DNA of 64,000 nt from Paenibacillus taichungensis (GTDB lineage Bacteria > Bacillota > Bacilli > Paenibacillales > Paenibacillaceae): contig NZ_QEVW01000006.1 in NCBI RefSeq assembly GCF_003287275.1, forward strand, positions 62,001 to 126,000, read 5' to 3'. Of the stretch, positions 34,307 to 44,508 are shown in pieces. Within the stretch, counting starts at the first letter, position 1; each line of letters opens with the position of its first letter. Under the pieces are notes generated by a model, which had not been told where the DNA came from, did no database searches, and was given only the letters and a program-made list of their open reading frames with translations. The position numbers were made by a program, and so were the translations under genes.

Positions 34307-35746
34307 TCACCCTCCATTTACTGCCGTCACAGGCTGTCTTACAGGTAATGGTGCACCGGCATCATATTTATCACGCTTCACATACTGACCCGCGCCTGCC
34401 ACTCCGGCAAACTGCCGATCCCGAATCACATATTCCCCGCGGCATAGCACCGTCACCGGACATCCCTGAACCTGCATGCCCTCAAAGGCGCTATAGTCCA
34501 CATTCATATGGTGGGTAACTGCCGAAATCACCCTTGAGATCGACGGGTCAAAAATAACGATATCCGCATCCGTCCCCACTGCAAGGGTCCCTTTCTGCGG
34601 GAATAACCCAAATAACTTGCTTGCCCGTGTAGAGCATAAATCCACCCACTGATTTAGCGAAATCCGTCCCTTCATTACCCCTTCAGAATATAAAATGCTT
34701 AGCCGATCCTCAATGACAGGCCCGCCATTCGGGATTTTGCTGAAGTCATCCCGTCCCAGATCCTTCTGTCCCTTGAAGTTAAACGAACAATGATCCGAGC
34801 CAATCGTCTGCAATTGACCGCTCTTGAGTGCATTCCACAGCACTTCCTGATGGGGGGCTTCACGCAGCGGTGGCGACCAGACATACTTCGCACCTTCAAA
34901 ATCCGGTTGATCCATCTTCGATTGATCCAGAGTTAAATACTGCGGACAGGTCTCGCCCCAGATTCGATAACCCATGTCTCGCATACGCGCAATCTGCTCC
35001 ACGGCTTCAGCACAGGTGACGTGCACCACGTACAGCTGTGAATCGGCAAGTGCCGCCAAACGGGCCGCACGCCCTGTAGCCTCTCCTTCCAACATGGAAG
35101 GTCGGGTAAGTGCATGGTGGATCGGCTCGGTTCTACCATCAGCCAACGCCTGCCGGACCAGCAGATCAATAACATCGCCGTTCTCGGCATGTACCATGAC
35201 GAGTGCGCCGTACTCCTTGGCCTTTTGCAGCGTCTGAAAGAGAATGCCGTCATCGGCCTGGAACTGATTTTTATATGCCATGAACACCTTGAAGGAAGAG
35301 ACACCCTCTTCTTCTATGATCTGCGGCAGTTCTTCCAGCACCTGATCATTCATCTCGCCAATCATCAAATGAAACCCGTAATCAATAGCGGCTTTGCCCT
35401 CAGCTTTGGCATGCCATTCCTGAAGGGATTCCAGCAAAGGTCGGCCTTTTTGCGTCAAACAGAAATCAATGACCGTCGTTGTGCCGCCGAAGGCAGCAGC
35501 TGCGGTACCCGTTGCAAAATCATCCGCCGTCACCGTTCCACCGAACGGCATATCCAGATGCGTATGCGGATCAATCCCGCCAGGGATGACATAACAGCCA
35601 GACGCATCCACAACCTCCGTTCGTTCATCCGGCGCAAGTCCCATGCCAATCTGCACGATCTTGCCGTTTTCAATGCAGATATCCGCTTCAAATGTATCCG
35701 ACGCTGTGACCAATATTCCATTACGAATCAATTTGCGGGTAGTCAT
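34307..35746 (-). CDS. hydA: Dihydropyrimidinase / D-hydantoinase
   Basis: Zn-dependent cyclic amidohydrolase that opens 5,6-dihydrouracil (or dihydrothymine) to N-carbamoyl-beta-amino acids, step two of reductive pyrimidine breakdown. In 479 residues the metal ligands are visible: His61 and His63 in DPHTHLDMPFGG, the carboxylated Lys153 in SSFKVFMAYKN, His186 in MVHAENGD, a second His in YVVHVTCAEA, and Asp in GSDHCSF. The ATG overlaps the preA stop by 4 nt. D-hydantoinase activity is a known side property of the family, but the neighbours fix the pyrimidine role. Confidence 0.94.
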   Translation of the reverse strand: MTTRKLIRNGILVTASDTFEADICIENGKIVQIGMGLAPDERTEVVDASGCYVIPGGIDPHTHLDMPFGGTVTADDFATGTAAAAFGGTTTVIDFCLTQKGRPLLESLQEWHAKAEGKAAIDYGFHLMIGEMNDQVLEELPQIIEEEGVSSFKVFMAYKNQFQADDGILFQTLQKAKEYGALVMVHAENGDVIDLLVRQALADGRTEPIHHALTRPSMLEGEATGRAARLAALADSQLYVVHVTCAEAVEQIARMRDMGYRIWGETCPQYLTLDQSKMDQPDFEGAKYVWSPPLREAPHQEVLWNALKSGQLQTIGSDHCSFNFKGQKDLGRDDFSKIPNGGPVIEDRLSILYSEGVMKGRISLNQWVDLCSTRASKLFGLFPQKGTLAVGTDADIVIFDPSISRVISAVTHHMNVDYSAFEGMQVQGCPVTVLCRGEYVIRDRQFAGVAGAGQYVKRDKYDAGAPLPVRQPVTAVNGG

Positions 35747-37038
35747 GATATCGCCTCCTTGGTCGATTGATCTCTGGTCGATTGCAGCAGGGCAATCGCA
35801 GACTGACGGTCATTCCAGGTTAACGGTTCCTGTTCATGTGCGATCTCTACCATCTCAATTGCACCGTCCACCGGACAGACAATTGAGCACAGATTACATC
35901 CGACGCAATCTTCCTCAACGACCTCCAAATACGAGCCAGAGGGGTCAGACAACATATCAATACATTGATGCGAGGTGTCCTCGCAGGCGATATGACATTT
36001 GTTGCAGTTGATACAGACATCGCGGTTGATGCGGGCTACCACTTTATAATTCAGATCGAGATTGCCCCAATCCGAATAACGCGGAACCGTTTGGCCAATC
36101 AATTCAGATACACTTCGCAGACCTTTCTCATCCAAATAATCGTTCAAGCCATCGATCATGTCCTCCACGATACGGAAGCCATGATGCATGGCTGCGGTAC
36201 ATACCTGGACCCCCGTCGCGCCCATAAGTAAAAATTCTGCGGTATCCCGCCAATCGGATATGCCTCCGATACCGGAGATTGGCACACCAACTGCCGGATT
36301 GCGCGCACACTCGGCAACCATGTTCAGCGCAATCGGCTTCACAGCCGGACCGCAGTAGCCGCCATGTGCCCCTTTGCCACCTACATGCGGCACGGTATTC
36401 CAGGAATCGAGATCCACACCCGCCAGGGAGTTGATCGTATTAATCAGGGAAATCGCATCCGCACCGCCACGCACGGCCGCCAGGGCAGTCGCCGTAATAT
36501 CGGTGATATTAGGCGTTAGTTTCACAATGACCGGCGTGGTCGCCACTTCCTTCACCCACATCGTCTGCAATTCGACCAGGTCCGGCTGCTGACCCGACGC
36601 AGCCCCCATGCCACGCTCGGCCATGCCGTGCGGACAACCAAAGTTCAGCTCCAGCCCGTCTACGCCGACAGCTTCAACTTTCTTCACAATCTCATGCCAC
36701 TTCTCCCGTTTCGGTTCCACCATGAGTGAAGCAACCACTGCCCGATCCGGGAAACGCCTCTTGGTCTCGGCAATTTCCCGCAGATTCACCTCGAGCGGAC
36801 GGTCGGATATTAACTCAATATTGTTAAAACCCGCGACGCGCTGCCCGCCAAAATGAACGGCTGCAAAACGCGAAGAGGTATTAATGATTGGCTCGCCCAA
36901 CGTCTTCCAGACGGCACCACCCCAACCTGCTTCAAAGGCGCGCTGAACCTGGTATCCGGTATTGGTCGGCGGCGCCGAGGCCAGCCAGAATGGATTGGGT
37001 GATCGAATACCTGCCAGATTAATGGATAAGTCAGCCAT
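35743..37038 (-). CDS. preA: NAD-dependent dihydropyrimidine dehydrogenase, PreA subunit
   Basis: FMN- and iron-sulfur subunit that reduces uracil or thymine to the dihydro form. The 431 residues start with a dihydroorotate-dehydrogenase-like barrel (LAGIRSPNPFWLASAPPT, ELNFGCPHGMAERGMG, KLTPNITDI, GIGGISDWRDTAEFLLMGA). They end with two 4Fe-4S clusters, CINCNKCHIAC and CVGCNLCSIVC. The electron-input partner PreT is encoded 103 nt upstream. GGAGGGAT precedes the ATG. The enzyme is cytoplasmic and works as a PreT-PreA complex. Confidence 0.95.
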   Translation of the reverse strand: MADLSINLAGIRSPNPFWLASAPPTNTGYQVQRAFEAGWGGAVWKTLGEPIINTSSRFAAVHFGGQRVAGFNNIELISDRPLEVNLREIAETKRRFPDRAVVASLMVEPKREKWHEIVKKVEAVGVDGLELNFGCPHGMAERGMGAASGQQPDLVELQTMWVKEVATTPVIVKLTPNITDITATALAAVRGGADAISLINTINSLAGVDLDSWNTVPHVGGKGAHGGYCGPAVKPIALNMVAECARNPAVGVPISGIGGISDWRDTAEFLLMGATGVQVCTAAMHHGFRIVEDMIDGLNDYLDEKGLRSVSELIGQTVPRYSDWGNLDLNYKVVARINRDVCINCNKCHIACEDTSHQCIDMLSDPSGSYLEVVEEDCVGCNLCSIVCPVDGAIEMVEIAHEQEPLTWNDRQSAIALLQSTRDQSTKEAIS

Positions 37039-37141
37039 AACGATCCCTCCTTGGTGTGGTTTGAATTCACAATGGTGTTTGTTTGGACTTTATACGTTAT
37101 ACAAGAGCCTCGCGTATTTACCGTCCAGAATTCTGCTTCCC

Positions 37142-38512
37142 TCACGCCGTCTCTTCCACCTGTCCAGGCAAAGCCTTCATCACCGATGCAGCCGCCAGTT
37201 TGCCTTGCTGAGCTGCGGAGACCACCATCGCTTCACCCTGCCCCTGTCCGAAGATAACATCGCCTGCCGCATAAATCTGCGGATGTGAAGTACGGTACGT
37301 ATGTGCTTCCACTTCAACAACGCCCCAGTGATGACGCAGGCCAAATGCCTCTATTAATGGCAGCAAACGGTTCTGTCCAATGGCCCGAACAACGGTATCA
37401 CATTCAAGCATGAACTCCGATCCCTCAACTGGCACAGGCAGTGCCCGACCACCTCCAGGTGGAGTAACCAGCTTCATTTTCACACACTCTATAGCTTGGA
37501 CTCGCCCATTCTCGTCTCCAATAATGCGCTTCGGCATAGTGAACCAGCGAAATTCCACACCTTCCTGCTTCGCAAATGTATATTCAAAGGCATAAGCTGT
37601 CATCTGGCTCTCCCCGCGTCGATAAAGCATCTGCACACGCTCTGCCCCCAGGCGTACCGAACAGGTCGCTGCATCCACCGCCGTATTGCCTGCACCAATA
37701 ATGGCTACCTTCAGACCGTTCAGTGCCGGGGGCACACCCTGCTTCGTGGATTCCACCAGCTCAATGGCATCATAGACACCTTCCAGCGTCTCTCCTTCAA
37801 TGCCAAGCATCGGTACCGCCCCCATCCCGCAGGCCAGAATAACGGCTTCGTGCTGCTCCAATAACTCTTCAGCGGATACATCCACCCCAATACGCACACC
37901 GTAACGGATCTGCACACCCAGTGCCTGCACCTGCTCGACTTCCCACAAAGCTACCGATTCGGGCAAACGAAAGGACACGATACCATACGTGTTCAGCCCG
38001 CCGCCTTTCGCTTTGGCTTCATAGATCGTCACCTCATACCCTGCACGCCCCAACTCTCTCGCCGCAGACAATCCCGCTGGCCCTGCTCCTACAACTGCAA
38101 CACTTCTTCCGTTGGCAGGCGCTGCCTTGAATAACGGTTCATTCTTTGTCCGTGCCCAGTCTGTTGCATATCGCTGCAAATCACCGATCCGAATCGGCTT
38201 GGATGACTCGTTCAGTACACAAGCGCCTTCACACAGTTCCTCTGTCGGGCAGACCCGTGCACAGCTAGCACCAACCGGGTTGGCTTCCATAATGGTCCGA
38301 GCCGAACCTTTGAGGTGACCCGTCGAGATTTTTTTGATAAACGAAGGAATATTAATGTCGGTTGGACACGCCTTGATACAGGGTGCATCATAACAGTACA
38401 GACAGCGGTTCGATTCCTCCATCGCTTCCTTGCCCGTCATTGCAGGCTTCATTTCGGTAAAACGACTCTCCCATCCGTAATCGGACAACGTTGCTCCTGC
38501 GCTGTTCATCAT
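37142..38512 (-). CDS. preT: NAD-dependent dihydropyrimidine dehydrogenase, PreT subunit
   Basis: FAD/NAD(H) electron-transfer subunit. The 456 residues have an N-terminal iron-sulfur region (CLYCYDAPCIKACPTDI and GASCARVCPTEELCEGAC), an FAD fold (VAVVGAGPAGLSAARELG) and an NAD fold (VAIIGAGNTAVDAATC). It resembles the small subunit of glutamate synthase, but the adjacent preA and the catabolic neighbours make the pyrimidine role clear. GGAGGTGT precedes a double ATG; the first is used here. Confidence 0.94.
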   Translation of the reverse strand: MMNSAGATLSDYGWESRFTEMKPAMTGKEAMEESNRCLYCYDAPCIKACPTDINIPSFIKKISTGHLKGSARTIMEANPVGASCARVCPTEELCEGACVLNESSKPIRIGDLQRYATDWARTKNEPLFKAAPANGRSVAVVGAGPAGLSAARELGRAGYEVTIYEAKAKGGGLNTYGIVSFRLPESVALWEVEQVQALGVQIRYGVRIGVDVSAEELLEQHEAVILACGMGAVPMLGIEGETLEGVYDAIELVESTKQGVPPALNGLKVAIIGAGNTAVDAATCSVRLGAERVQMLYRRGESQMTAYAFEYTFAKQEGVEFRWFTMPKRIIGDENGRVQAIECVKMKLVTPPGGGRALPVPVEGSEFMLECDTVVRAIGQNRLLPLIEAFGLRHHWGVVEVEAHTYRTSHPQIYAAGDVIFGQGQGEAMVVSAAQQGKLAAASVMKALPGQVEETA

Positions 38513-38569
38513 GTCTTACACCTCCAAGGTTGATCTCTGTTATCCCCAAATTTTCATTCCAGGCCACTG

Positions 38570-39451
38570 CTACAGGTTAACGAGATGTTCGTAGGTCTCA
38601 GGCCGTCGATCGCGGTAAAATTGCCACACATTGCGTACTTCCCGAATCAACTCCGTATCCATCTCGCCAATGATAACCTCATCCTGATCCCTGCTGCCCA
38701 TGGCCACCATCCTGCCTCGCGGGTCCACCAGATACGACTGACCATAAAATTCACCCATATTCCATGGCGATTCCACTCCCACTCGGTTGATGGCAGCCAC
38801 ATAATAGCCATTAGCCACCGCATGAGCAGGCTGCTCCAGCTTCCACAAATATTCCGATGTTCCGGCTACCGTTGCAGAAGGGTTGAATACAATCTCCGCA
38901 CCAGCCAGCCCAAGCAGCCGTGCTCCCTCCGGAAAATGACGATCATAACAGATATACACGCCCACTCTCGCGTAGGCTGTATCAAATACCGGGTACCCCA
39001 GGTTGCCGGGCCTGAAATAATATTTTTCCCAGAATCCATTCGTGCCTTCGCCCGCTTCCACATGAGGAATATGATGTTTGCGGTATTTCCCCAGGTAGGA
39101 TCCATCTGCATCAATAACCGCAGCCGTATTGTAATACGAAGCGATTCCTTCTACCTCGTATACAGGCAAAATGATCACCACCCCAAGCTCCTTCGCGAGC
39201 TCCTGAAATCGCCCGGTCGTTGGCCCTTCCGGAACCTGCTCGGCAGATGCATACCACTTGGGACTTTGTTCCGTGCAGAAGTACGGCCCGTAGAACACCT
39301 CCTGCAATCCAATAATCTGTGCTCCCTGAGCAGCCGCTTCACGCACCAGCGCAATGTGTTTCTGAATAGCGGCCTCCTTATGCACTTCAACTGGGGCCGA
39401 CCCCTCAACCTCGTGTGAAGCCTGAATCAATCCGATGCTGATTTTGCCCAT
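38570..39451 (-). CDS. Nitrilase-family beta-ureidopropionase / N-carbamoylputrescine amidase-like hydrolase
   Basis: Carbon-nitrogen hydrolase of 293 residues with the Glu51-Lys125-Cys168 triad: GLQEVFYG, GKYRKHHIPH and VYICYDRHFPEG. Close family members hydrolyse N-carbamoyl-beta-alanine or N-carbamoylputrescine. In this operon beta-ureidopropionase, the third step releasing beta-alanine, ammonia and CO2, is most likely. The next gene encodes a second, unrelated enzyme that could do the same reaction. GGAGG lies 13 nt before the ATG, a wide spacing. Confidence 0.87.
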   Translation of the reverse strand: MGKISIGLIQASHEVEGSAPVEVHKEAAIQKHIALVREAAAQGAQIIGLQEVFYGPYFCTEQSPKWYASAEQVPEGPTTGRFQELAKELGVVIILPVYEVEGIASYYNTAAVIDADGSYLGKYRKHHIPHVEAGEGTNGFWEKYYFRPGNLGYPVFDTAYARVGVYICYDRHFPEGARLLGLAGAEIVFNPSATVAGTSEYLWKLEQPAHAVANGYYVAAINRVGVESPWNMGEFYGQSYLVDPRGRMVAMGSRDQDEVIIGEMDTELIREVRNVWQFYRDRRPETYEHLVNL

Positions 39452-39496
39452 AATGTCACATCGCCTCCTTCGGAAATGGTTTGATATGAACAGCCT

Positions 39497-40777
39497 TTAC
39501 ACGTCAGTCCCGTTACTCGAAATTTCCGGTATGCACATCTGCCTGATCGTGCGGTACAACACTTCTGTACCGAGAGCAATGTCCTCGGACGAAGAATACT
39601 CACTTGGATGATGGCTGATCCCATCCTTGCTGCGAACAAAGATCATGCCATAGTTACACACATAAGAAAGGGCCAGCGCATCATGGAACGGTCCACTCAT
39701 CAACTCCGGTAATGGCAGGCCGATCTCTTCGGCAGACGAGCGAATGGCATTCTTGATTCGTTCTGCACAATATCGCGGCTCACTGTTGGTATCTTCGGTC
39801 AAGGAGTAGGTCAGGCCATATTTCGAGCTGACGTCATCCAAGAGGCTCATTAACCTTCCTTCAAGCCGATTTCTACGCTCCATCTCCATATCTCGCAAAT
39901 CAACCGTAAAGCTGACCTCTTCGGGGATGATGTTGCGTGAGTCAGGGAAGACACGGAGGCTCCCCACGGTCCCTACTGTCGGAGCTTCCGGTTCTTCTCT
40001 GACCATATCGTCAAAAGCGGCAATGACTTTAGCGCTGCCCACCAGCGCATCATTACGCATCCCCATCGGTACAGAACCAGCATGCCCCGCCATGCCTTTC
40101 ATCGTCACCGTGAGCCACAGCGGGCCCGAGATGCCAGTCACCAGGCCTACCGGAGAGTCCAGCGATTCCAGAACAGGTCCTTGCTCAATATGCAGCTCCA
40201 GATAACTGCCAATGGAACCTGCCGGATAGATCGCTTCGGCGAATTGTTCGGGTACACAACCAAAGGCCTCAAGCGCCTCCCGCCGAGTAACCCCATTTTT
40301 ATCCTGGCGCTCTAATTCACCTTCTTCCAGTTGTCCGGTTATGCCGCGTGAGCCAAATAAACCTTTGTTAAAACGCGAACCCTCTTCATCGCAAAAGGCA
40401 ATGACCTCTATGGGCATCCGAGGGCGAATGCCTTGTTCCATCAGACACTGCACAGCTTCCAGCGCACCAAGGACGCCGATGGCACCATCATACCGACCGC
40501 CATACGGCTGGGAATCAATATGTGAACCGATCATGAGGATCGGCAAGGACGAATCTGTACCTTCAAGGCGACCAATCAGATTGCCAAACGGATCAAGGCG
40601 AGTCATAAGTCCGGCCTCTTCCATCCACAGTCGAACCTGAATAATGCCCTCCATGTCTTCTTGAGTCAATGCGAGTCGGCAGACACCCGTCTCCACAATT
40701 CGGCCAATACGGGACAACTGTTCAATTCGCTCATCCAGACGCAGCTGATTGATGATTTTCCCGGTGGTGGTCTGCAT
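39497..40777 (-). CDS. M20-type N-carbamoyl-amino acid hydrolase / beta-ureidopropionase
   Basis: Di-zinc amidohydrolase of the Zn-dependent carbamoyl-amino acid hydrolase group, 426 residues. Metal-binding residues are His87 and Asp97 (IGSHIDSQPYGGRYDGAIG) and the Glu pair at 131-132 (FCDEEGSRFN); LHIEQGPVLE carries a further His, and a dimerisation lid domain follows (MAGHAGSVPMGMRNDAL). Members act on N-carbamoyl-L-amino acids, allantoate or N-carbamoyl-beta-alanine. Beta-ureidopropionase is the parsimonious role here, overlapping with the nitrilase-type neighbour; it might instead prefer the branched product from thymine. Confidence 0.88.
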   Translation of the reverse strand: MQTTTGKIINQLRLDERIEQLSRIGRIVETGVCRLALTQEDMEGIIQVRLWMEEAGLMTRLDPFGNLIGRLEGTDSSLPILMIGSHIDSQPYGGRYDGAIGVLGALEAVQCLMEQGIRPRMPIEVIAFCDEEGSRFNKGLFGSRGITGQLEEGELERQDKNGVTRREALEAFGCVPEQFAEAIYPAGSIGSYLELHIEQGPVLESLDSPVGLVTGISGPLWLTVTMKGMAGHAGSVPMGMRNDALVGSAKVIAAFDDMVREEPEAPTVGTVGSLRVFPDSRNIIPEEVSFTVDLRDMEMERRNRLEGRLMSLLDDVSSKYGLTYSLTEDTNSEPRYCAERIKNAIRSSAEEIGLPLPELMSGPFHDALALSYVCNYGMIFVRSKDGISHHPSEYSSSEDIALGTEVLYRTIRQMCIPEISSNGTDV

Positions 40778-40855
40778 CCTCCCTCGCCTCCTTACCCATA
40801 TTTACAAGTACGATATAAATAGAGATCCCACTAGATTAGCGCCTCTCCTCCATCA

Positions 40856-42229
40856 CTACCCAGCATCCAAACTACGGAGTGCAGTCAACAAACTGCCAGC
40901 GATCAGATCCAATTCTTCCTCGGTGGTGACAAACGGCGGAGAGATGGTCAAAATATTCGCAAATCCCGGTACCGTATCGCCGTTCTTGCCAATCAGAATG
41001 CCGTCCTTTTTGCAGCTTGCCAGCACTTTCATGACCTTATCCGCATGAGCAGGCGAACCATCGGCTTCAATCAGCTCCACCCCACAGGCGAAGCCAAATG
41101 TTCGGATATCTCCGACCACCGATAACTCCAGCAGCGGCTCCAGCTTATCCCGAAGCAGGTATCCAAGTTCATCGGCACGGCTAACCAGATTCTCTCGTTC
41201 CAGAATTTCGAGATTCGCCAGTGCCACGCGGCAGGATACAGGATTGCCCCCGAACGTATTCACATGACGAAAGTGTGAGTTGGTTCCGGGTTCTCTGAAC
41301 GTTTCATACAGATCCGCTCGAACGGCAGTCGCCGATAATGGAGCGTACGCACTCGTCATGCCCTTTGCCATCGTGACGATATCGGGCTGCACGCCATAAT
41401 TCTGATGACCGAATTTTTGCCCGGAGCGTCCAAATCCGCAGATGACCTCATCCACAATGAACAGCACCCCATAACGCTCACAAATCTCCTGCACGGTACG
41501 CATATACTCTGGAGGAGGGACAATCATGCCGCCCCCTGTAATGACCGGCTCCATAATAACCGCAGCTACCGTCTCCGGCCCTTCCCAGCGAATAACCTCT
41601 TCATAGATGGTGGCGCATTCCATTCCGCACCCATCCTTGTTTCGTCCAAATGGACAGCGGTAGCAATAAGGAGGCGGTACATGAGAGAAGCCTACACCCA
41701 GCGGCTCGTATTTGATTTTGCGGGCGGCTTGCCCCGTAGCGCCCAGTGCGCCCATGGAGTTACCGTGATAGGCACGGTGACGGGAGATGAATTTGTGCCG
41801 AGTAGGCTCACCATTCTGATGGTGATACTGACGGGCTATTTTGAAAGCCACCTCATTCGCATCTGAACCCGAGTTGGAGAAGAATATTCGATATTCCCCT
41901 TCCAACCAGTCATTCAGCTTCTCCGCAAGCAAAATCGCCGGTTCGTGACTCTGGGTCATGGGCACGTAAGCGAGTGCTTTCATCTGTTCGTAGGCACTTC
42001 TCGCAATCTCCTCACGGCCATGGCCCACATTCACACACCACAGTCCAGACATCGCATCCAGATAATGTGTACCATCCTGATCGGTGATCCAACTACCCTC
42101 CCCACTTACCGCAATCATCGGATGATCGTTATGAGGCGAGATGTGATGCCATACGTATTTGCGATCCTTCTCCAGCCATTCTTCCTTCGTACCACCAAGC
42201 GGCTGTGGCTGCTGATCAACTGAACTCAT
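40856..42229 (-). CDS. Class III aminotransferase, probable beta-alanine transaminase
   Basis: PLP-dependent omega-aminotransferase of 457 residues. It has SGLWCVNVGHG near the N-terminus, the SNSGSDANEVAFK cofactor-phosphate loop, the IVDEVICGFGRSG motif, and the Schiff-base Lys in MAKGMTSAYAPLSA near residue 291. In the pyrimidine operon it would convert beta-alanine (or 3-aminoisobutyrate) and pyruvate to malonate semialdehyde (or its methyl form) and alanine, the last step in this cluster. No semialdehyde dehydrogenase gene is seen in the window, so that step must be elsewhere. GGAGGATGACG precedes the ATG. Confidence 0.88.
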   Translation of the reverse strand: MSSVDQQPQPLGGTKEEWLEKDRKYVWHHISPHNDHPMIAVSGEGSWITDQDGTHYLDAMSGLWCVNVGHGREEIARSAYEQMKALAYVPMTQSHEPAILLAEKLNDWLEGEYRIFFSNSGSDANEVAFKIARQYHHQNGEPTRHKFISRHRAYHGNSMGALGATGQAARKIKYEPLGVGFSHVPPPYCYRCPFGRNKDGCGMECATIYEEVIRWEGPETVAAVIMEPVITGGGMIVPPPEYMRTVQEICERYGVLFIVDEVICGFGRSGQKFGHQNYGVQPDIVTMAKGMTSAYAPLSATAVRADLYETFREPGTNSHFRHVNTFGGNPVSCRVALANLEILERENLVSRADELGYLLRDKLEPLLELSVVGDIRTFGFACGVELIEADGSPAHADKVMKVLASCKKDGILIGKNGDTVPGFANILTISPPFVTTEEELDLIAGSLLTALRSLDAG

Positions 42230-42393
42230 TCGTCATCCTCCTCTCCAAGCTGAACCTATGGACTTTACACTTGACCGCTCCGATTGCAGTACCATCTTCC
42301 GATGAAGCTTTCTTCCTGAAAGCTTTTAGGCGCACGCTTCGCTTCTTCAAATTGTTCTGAACTCTTTGTTCTTGTGTAAATGTTCGTCCACGC

Positions 42394-43458
42394 TTATTTC
42401 ACCGCTTCTTCATAGATGCTTTTCTCCAGTGCTTCATCCAGATTGGCGGCTTTCTTGATCAAGCCATACTTCAGGGCAATATCCGCAGTTCGGGTAAACG
42501 ATTCATCCACAAAACTGCCCACCTGTTTCTCAGTAAATCCTTCCGGGCGAATCAGCTTCGCAATCTCTTCAAGCATGGTCACCTGATGTTCGCGGGTCGT
42601 GCTGCCGTCCGTCACATTCTTCATCACGATATCCACCGTTTCATTCTGATTGTCGATGGCGTAGTTCCAGCCCTTCAGAACGGCACGGGTCACTTTCACC
42701 GCGAGCTCTTTATTACTGTCCACCCAATCCTTCTTGGCAATCAGCGTATCCTCCAGCATCCCAACACCGGCATCTTCAATATTGAACACATCCAGATCAG
42801 ACTCTTTCGTTCCGCTTTCCAGTACCACGTGATATTCGTTATAGATCGTTGCCGTCGCCACATCTACCTGATCATTGAAAAACTGATCCATTGTGAATCC
42901 CTGCTTCACCAGTTCAATATCCTTCTTTGGATCAAGGCCGTTCTTCTCCATAAAAGCGAGAACCTGAAACTGCTGGCTACCGAACCATGTGCTCACTTTC
43001 TTGCCTTTCATCTGGGCCGGATCGGTAATACCTGCGGACTTCTTGGCAATCAATCGATAACTGCTCTTCTGCGAAATCTGGGCGAGGGAGACCAGCGGAA
43101 GACCGTTATCCCGACTGACCAGCAAACTGTCTACCCCAGTGATGCCCACATCGGCTGCGCCGTTGACCACCTGCTGTTCGATCACGATATCCGGGCCACC
43201 CGGAATAATCTCCGCATCAATACCTTCATCTGCAAAAAAACCTTTCTCTTTAGCCGCATATATCCCGGCGAACTGAGCCTGAGGCACCCATTTGAGCTGA
43301 ATCTTCACTTTGGTTAAGGGCTGATCTGACCCTGCCGCTCCCTCCGAGATGTCAGCGGCAGGGGTGACGGACGGCTCTGATTTCGCAGAGCATGCTCCCA
43401 GCATCGCAACGACCAACAGTACCAACACCAGAAAACCCGGTTTTAACGTTTTGTACAT
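42394..43458 (-). CDS. ABC transporter substrate-binding lipoprotein, NMT1/ThiY-like
   Basis: 354-residue lipoprotein with a signal peptide ending in the lipobox LGAC (Cys24), then the NMT1/THI5-type fold: KIQLKWVPQAQFAGIYAAKEKGFF, the EQQVVNGAADVGITG segment and a C-terminal ISFSV-less acidic region. This class binds pyrimidine-like or riboflavin-like ligands as well as sulfonates. Placed in the same direction between the catabolic genes and the transporter genes, it probably captures uracil, thymine or a related base outside the cell. Confidence 0.85.
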   Translation of the reverse strand: MYKTLKPGFLVLVLLVVAMLGACSAKSEPSVTPAADISEGAAGSDQPLTKVKIQLKWVPQAQFAGIYAAKEKGFFADEGIDAEIIPGGPDIVIEQQVVNGAADVGITGVDSLLVSRDNGLPLVSLAQISQKSSYRLIAKKSAGITDPAQMKGKKVSTWFGSQQFQVLAFMEKNGLDPKKDIELVKQGFTMDQFFNDQVDVATATIYNEYHVVLESGTKESDLDVFNIEDAGVGMLEDTLIAKKDWVDSNKELAVKVTRAVLKGWNYAIDNQNETVDIVMKNVTDGSTTREHQVTMLEEIAKLIRPEGFTEKQVGSFVDESFTRTADIALKYGLIKKAANLDEALEKSIYEEAVK

Positions 43459-43557
43459 ATACAGAACAACCCCCTGTTTATATAAGGATTTTCAATCAGG
43501 TACTGTGAAGCCCTGCTTCACGAGTCAATCAATCTGTGGTTGGCACCTTGATGGGCT

Positions 43558-44508
43558 TTACGGATCGGTACGTGCATGATTCCACGGGATCAGCCGTTTC
43601 TCGGCCAGAACGACGGCCTCATACAACACAATACCGAGCACGGCAGCGATAACAATACAGGACCAGGCAAGTGGCATGTTTGCCAGTCGGATCTGATCCG
43701 AGAGCAAGTAACCCAGCCCCTGGGAGGCGATGAAAAATTCACCCACAATGGCGCCAATAATGCTGGTCGACATATTAATTTTCAGACCTGCGAAGAGGGA
43801 AGGCATTGCATGTGGCCAGCGCAGCTTCACGAAAACCTGCAACCTACTGGCGGCAAGACCACCCATCAGATCACTGTATTGCGGCTGAATCGAGGTCAAG
43901 CCCTTGAATAAACTGACAGCCATGGCAGCCATCGTAATTACAGCCACAACGGCAATTCGGGACCAGATACCATCCCCAAACCAGTTGTTCATAATCGGGG
44001 CCAGCGCAACAATCGGAACGGCGTTCAGTGCTGACATCACGGCAACCGCCGCCCTGCCGCTCGTCGGGAAAAAGGATGCACCCGCAGCGGCCAAGGCTCC
44101 CAGCAAGGAGCCGAGCAGAAAACCACCCAACATCTCGGTTCCGCTATACATCGCGTATCGGAAAAGCATCTCTGCGTTTTCCCTGATGGACGCTGCAATC
44201 GCTGACGGAACAGGCAATTGGTAACTTTCAAGCGAGAATAACTGATGGAACAATCGAAGCTGCCACAGGGTAAGAAATAAGGCTCCGGCAAGCCACGGCA
44301 GTAGGCGCAGTCCAATTGATCTTTTGCGAACACCACTACCCAGCCGCCTCTGTCCGGCTTGTCCCTGATGTCCATCGATATCCGTACTTGAAGGGGATGT
44401 CACCCTAACCGAATCCGCGATAGACTCCCCAATAGATACCGTACCTGAGACAGCTGCCGTCGCACCCTCCTCACCTTTGCGGCTTACCACCACACTTTCA
44501 TTCATCAT
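43558..44508 (-). CDS. ABC transporter permease, SsuC/ThiX type (first)
   Basis: 316-residue permease with six membrane helices and the EAA loop LMGGLAASRLQVFVKLRWPHAMPSLFAGLKI near the middle. It has a long, hydrophilic, poorly conserved N-terminus of about 70 residues. I chose the ATG at 44508 because it overlaps the upstream stop codon by 4 nt (ATGA) and follows GGGAGGG; a longer form is possible. It pairs with the next permease as a heterodimeric channel for the lipoprotein-fed importer. Confidence 0.85.
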   Translation of the reverse strand: MMNESVVVSRKGEEGATAAVSGTVSIGESIADSVRVTSPSSTDIDGHQGQAGQRRLGSGVRKRSIGLRLLPWLAGALFLTLWQLRLFHQLFSLESYQLPVPSAIAASIRENAEMLFRYAMYSGTEMLGGFLLGSLLGALAAAGASFFPTSGRAAVAVMSALNAVPIVALAPIMNNWFGDGIWSRIAVVAVITMAAMAVSLFKGLTSIQPQYSDLMGGLAASRLQVFVKLRWPHAMPSLFAGLKINMSTSIIGAIVGEFFIASQGLGYLLSDQIRLANMPLAWSCIVIAAVLGIVLYEAVVLAEKRLIPWNHARTDP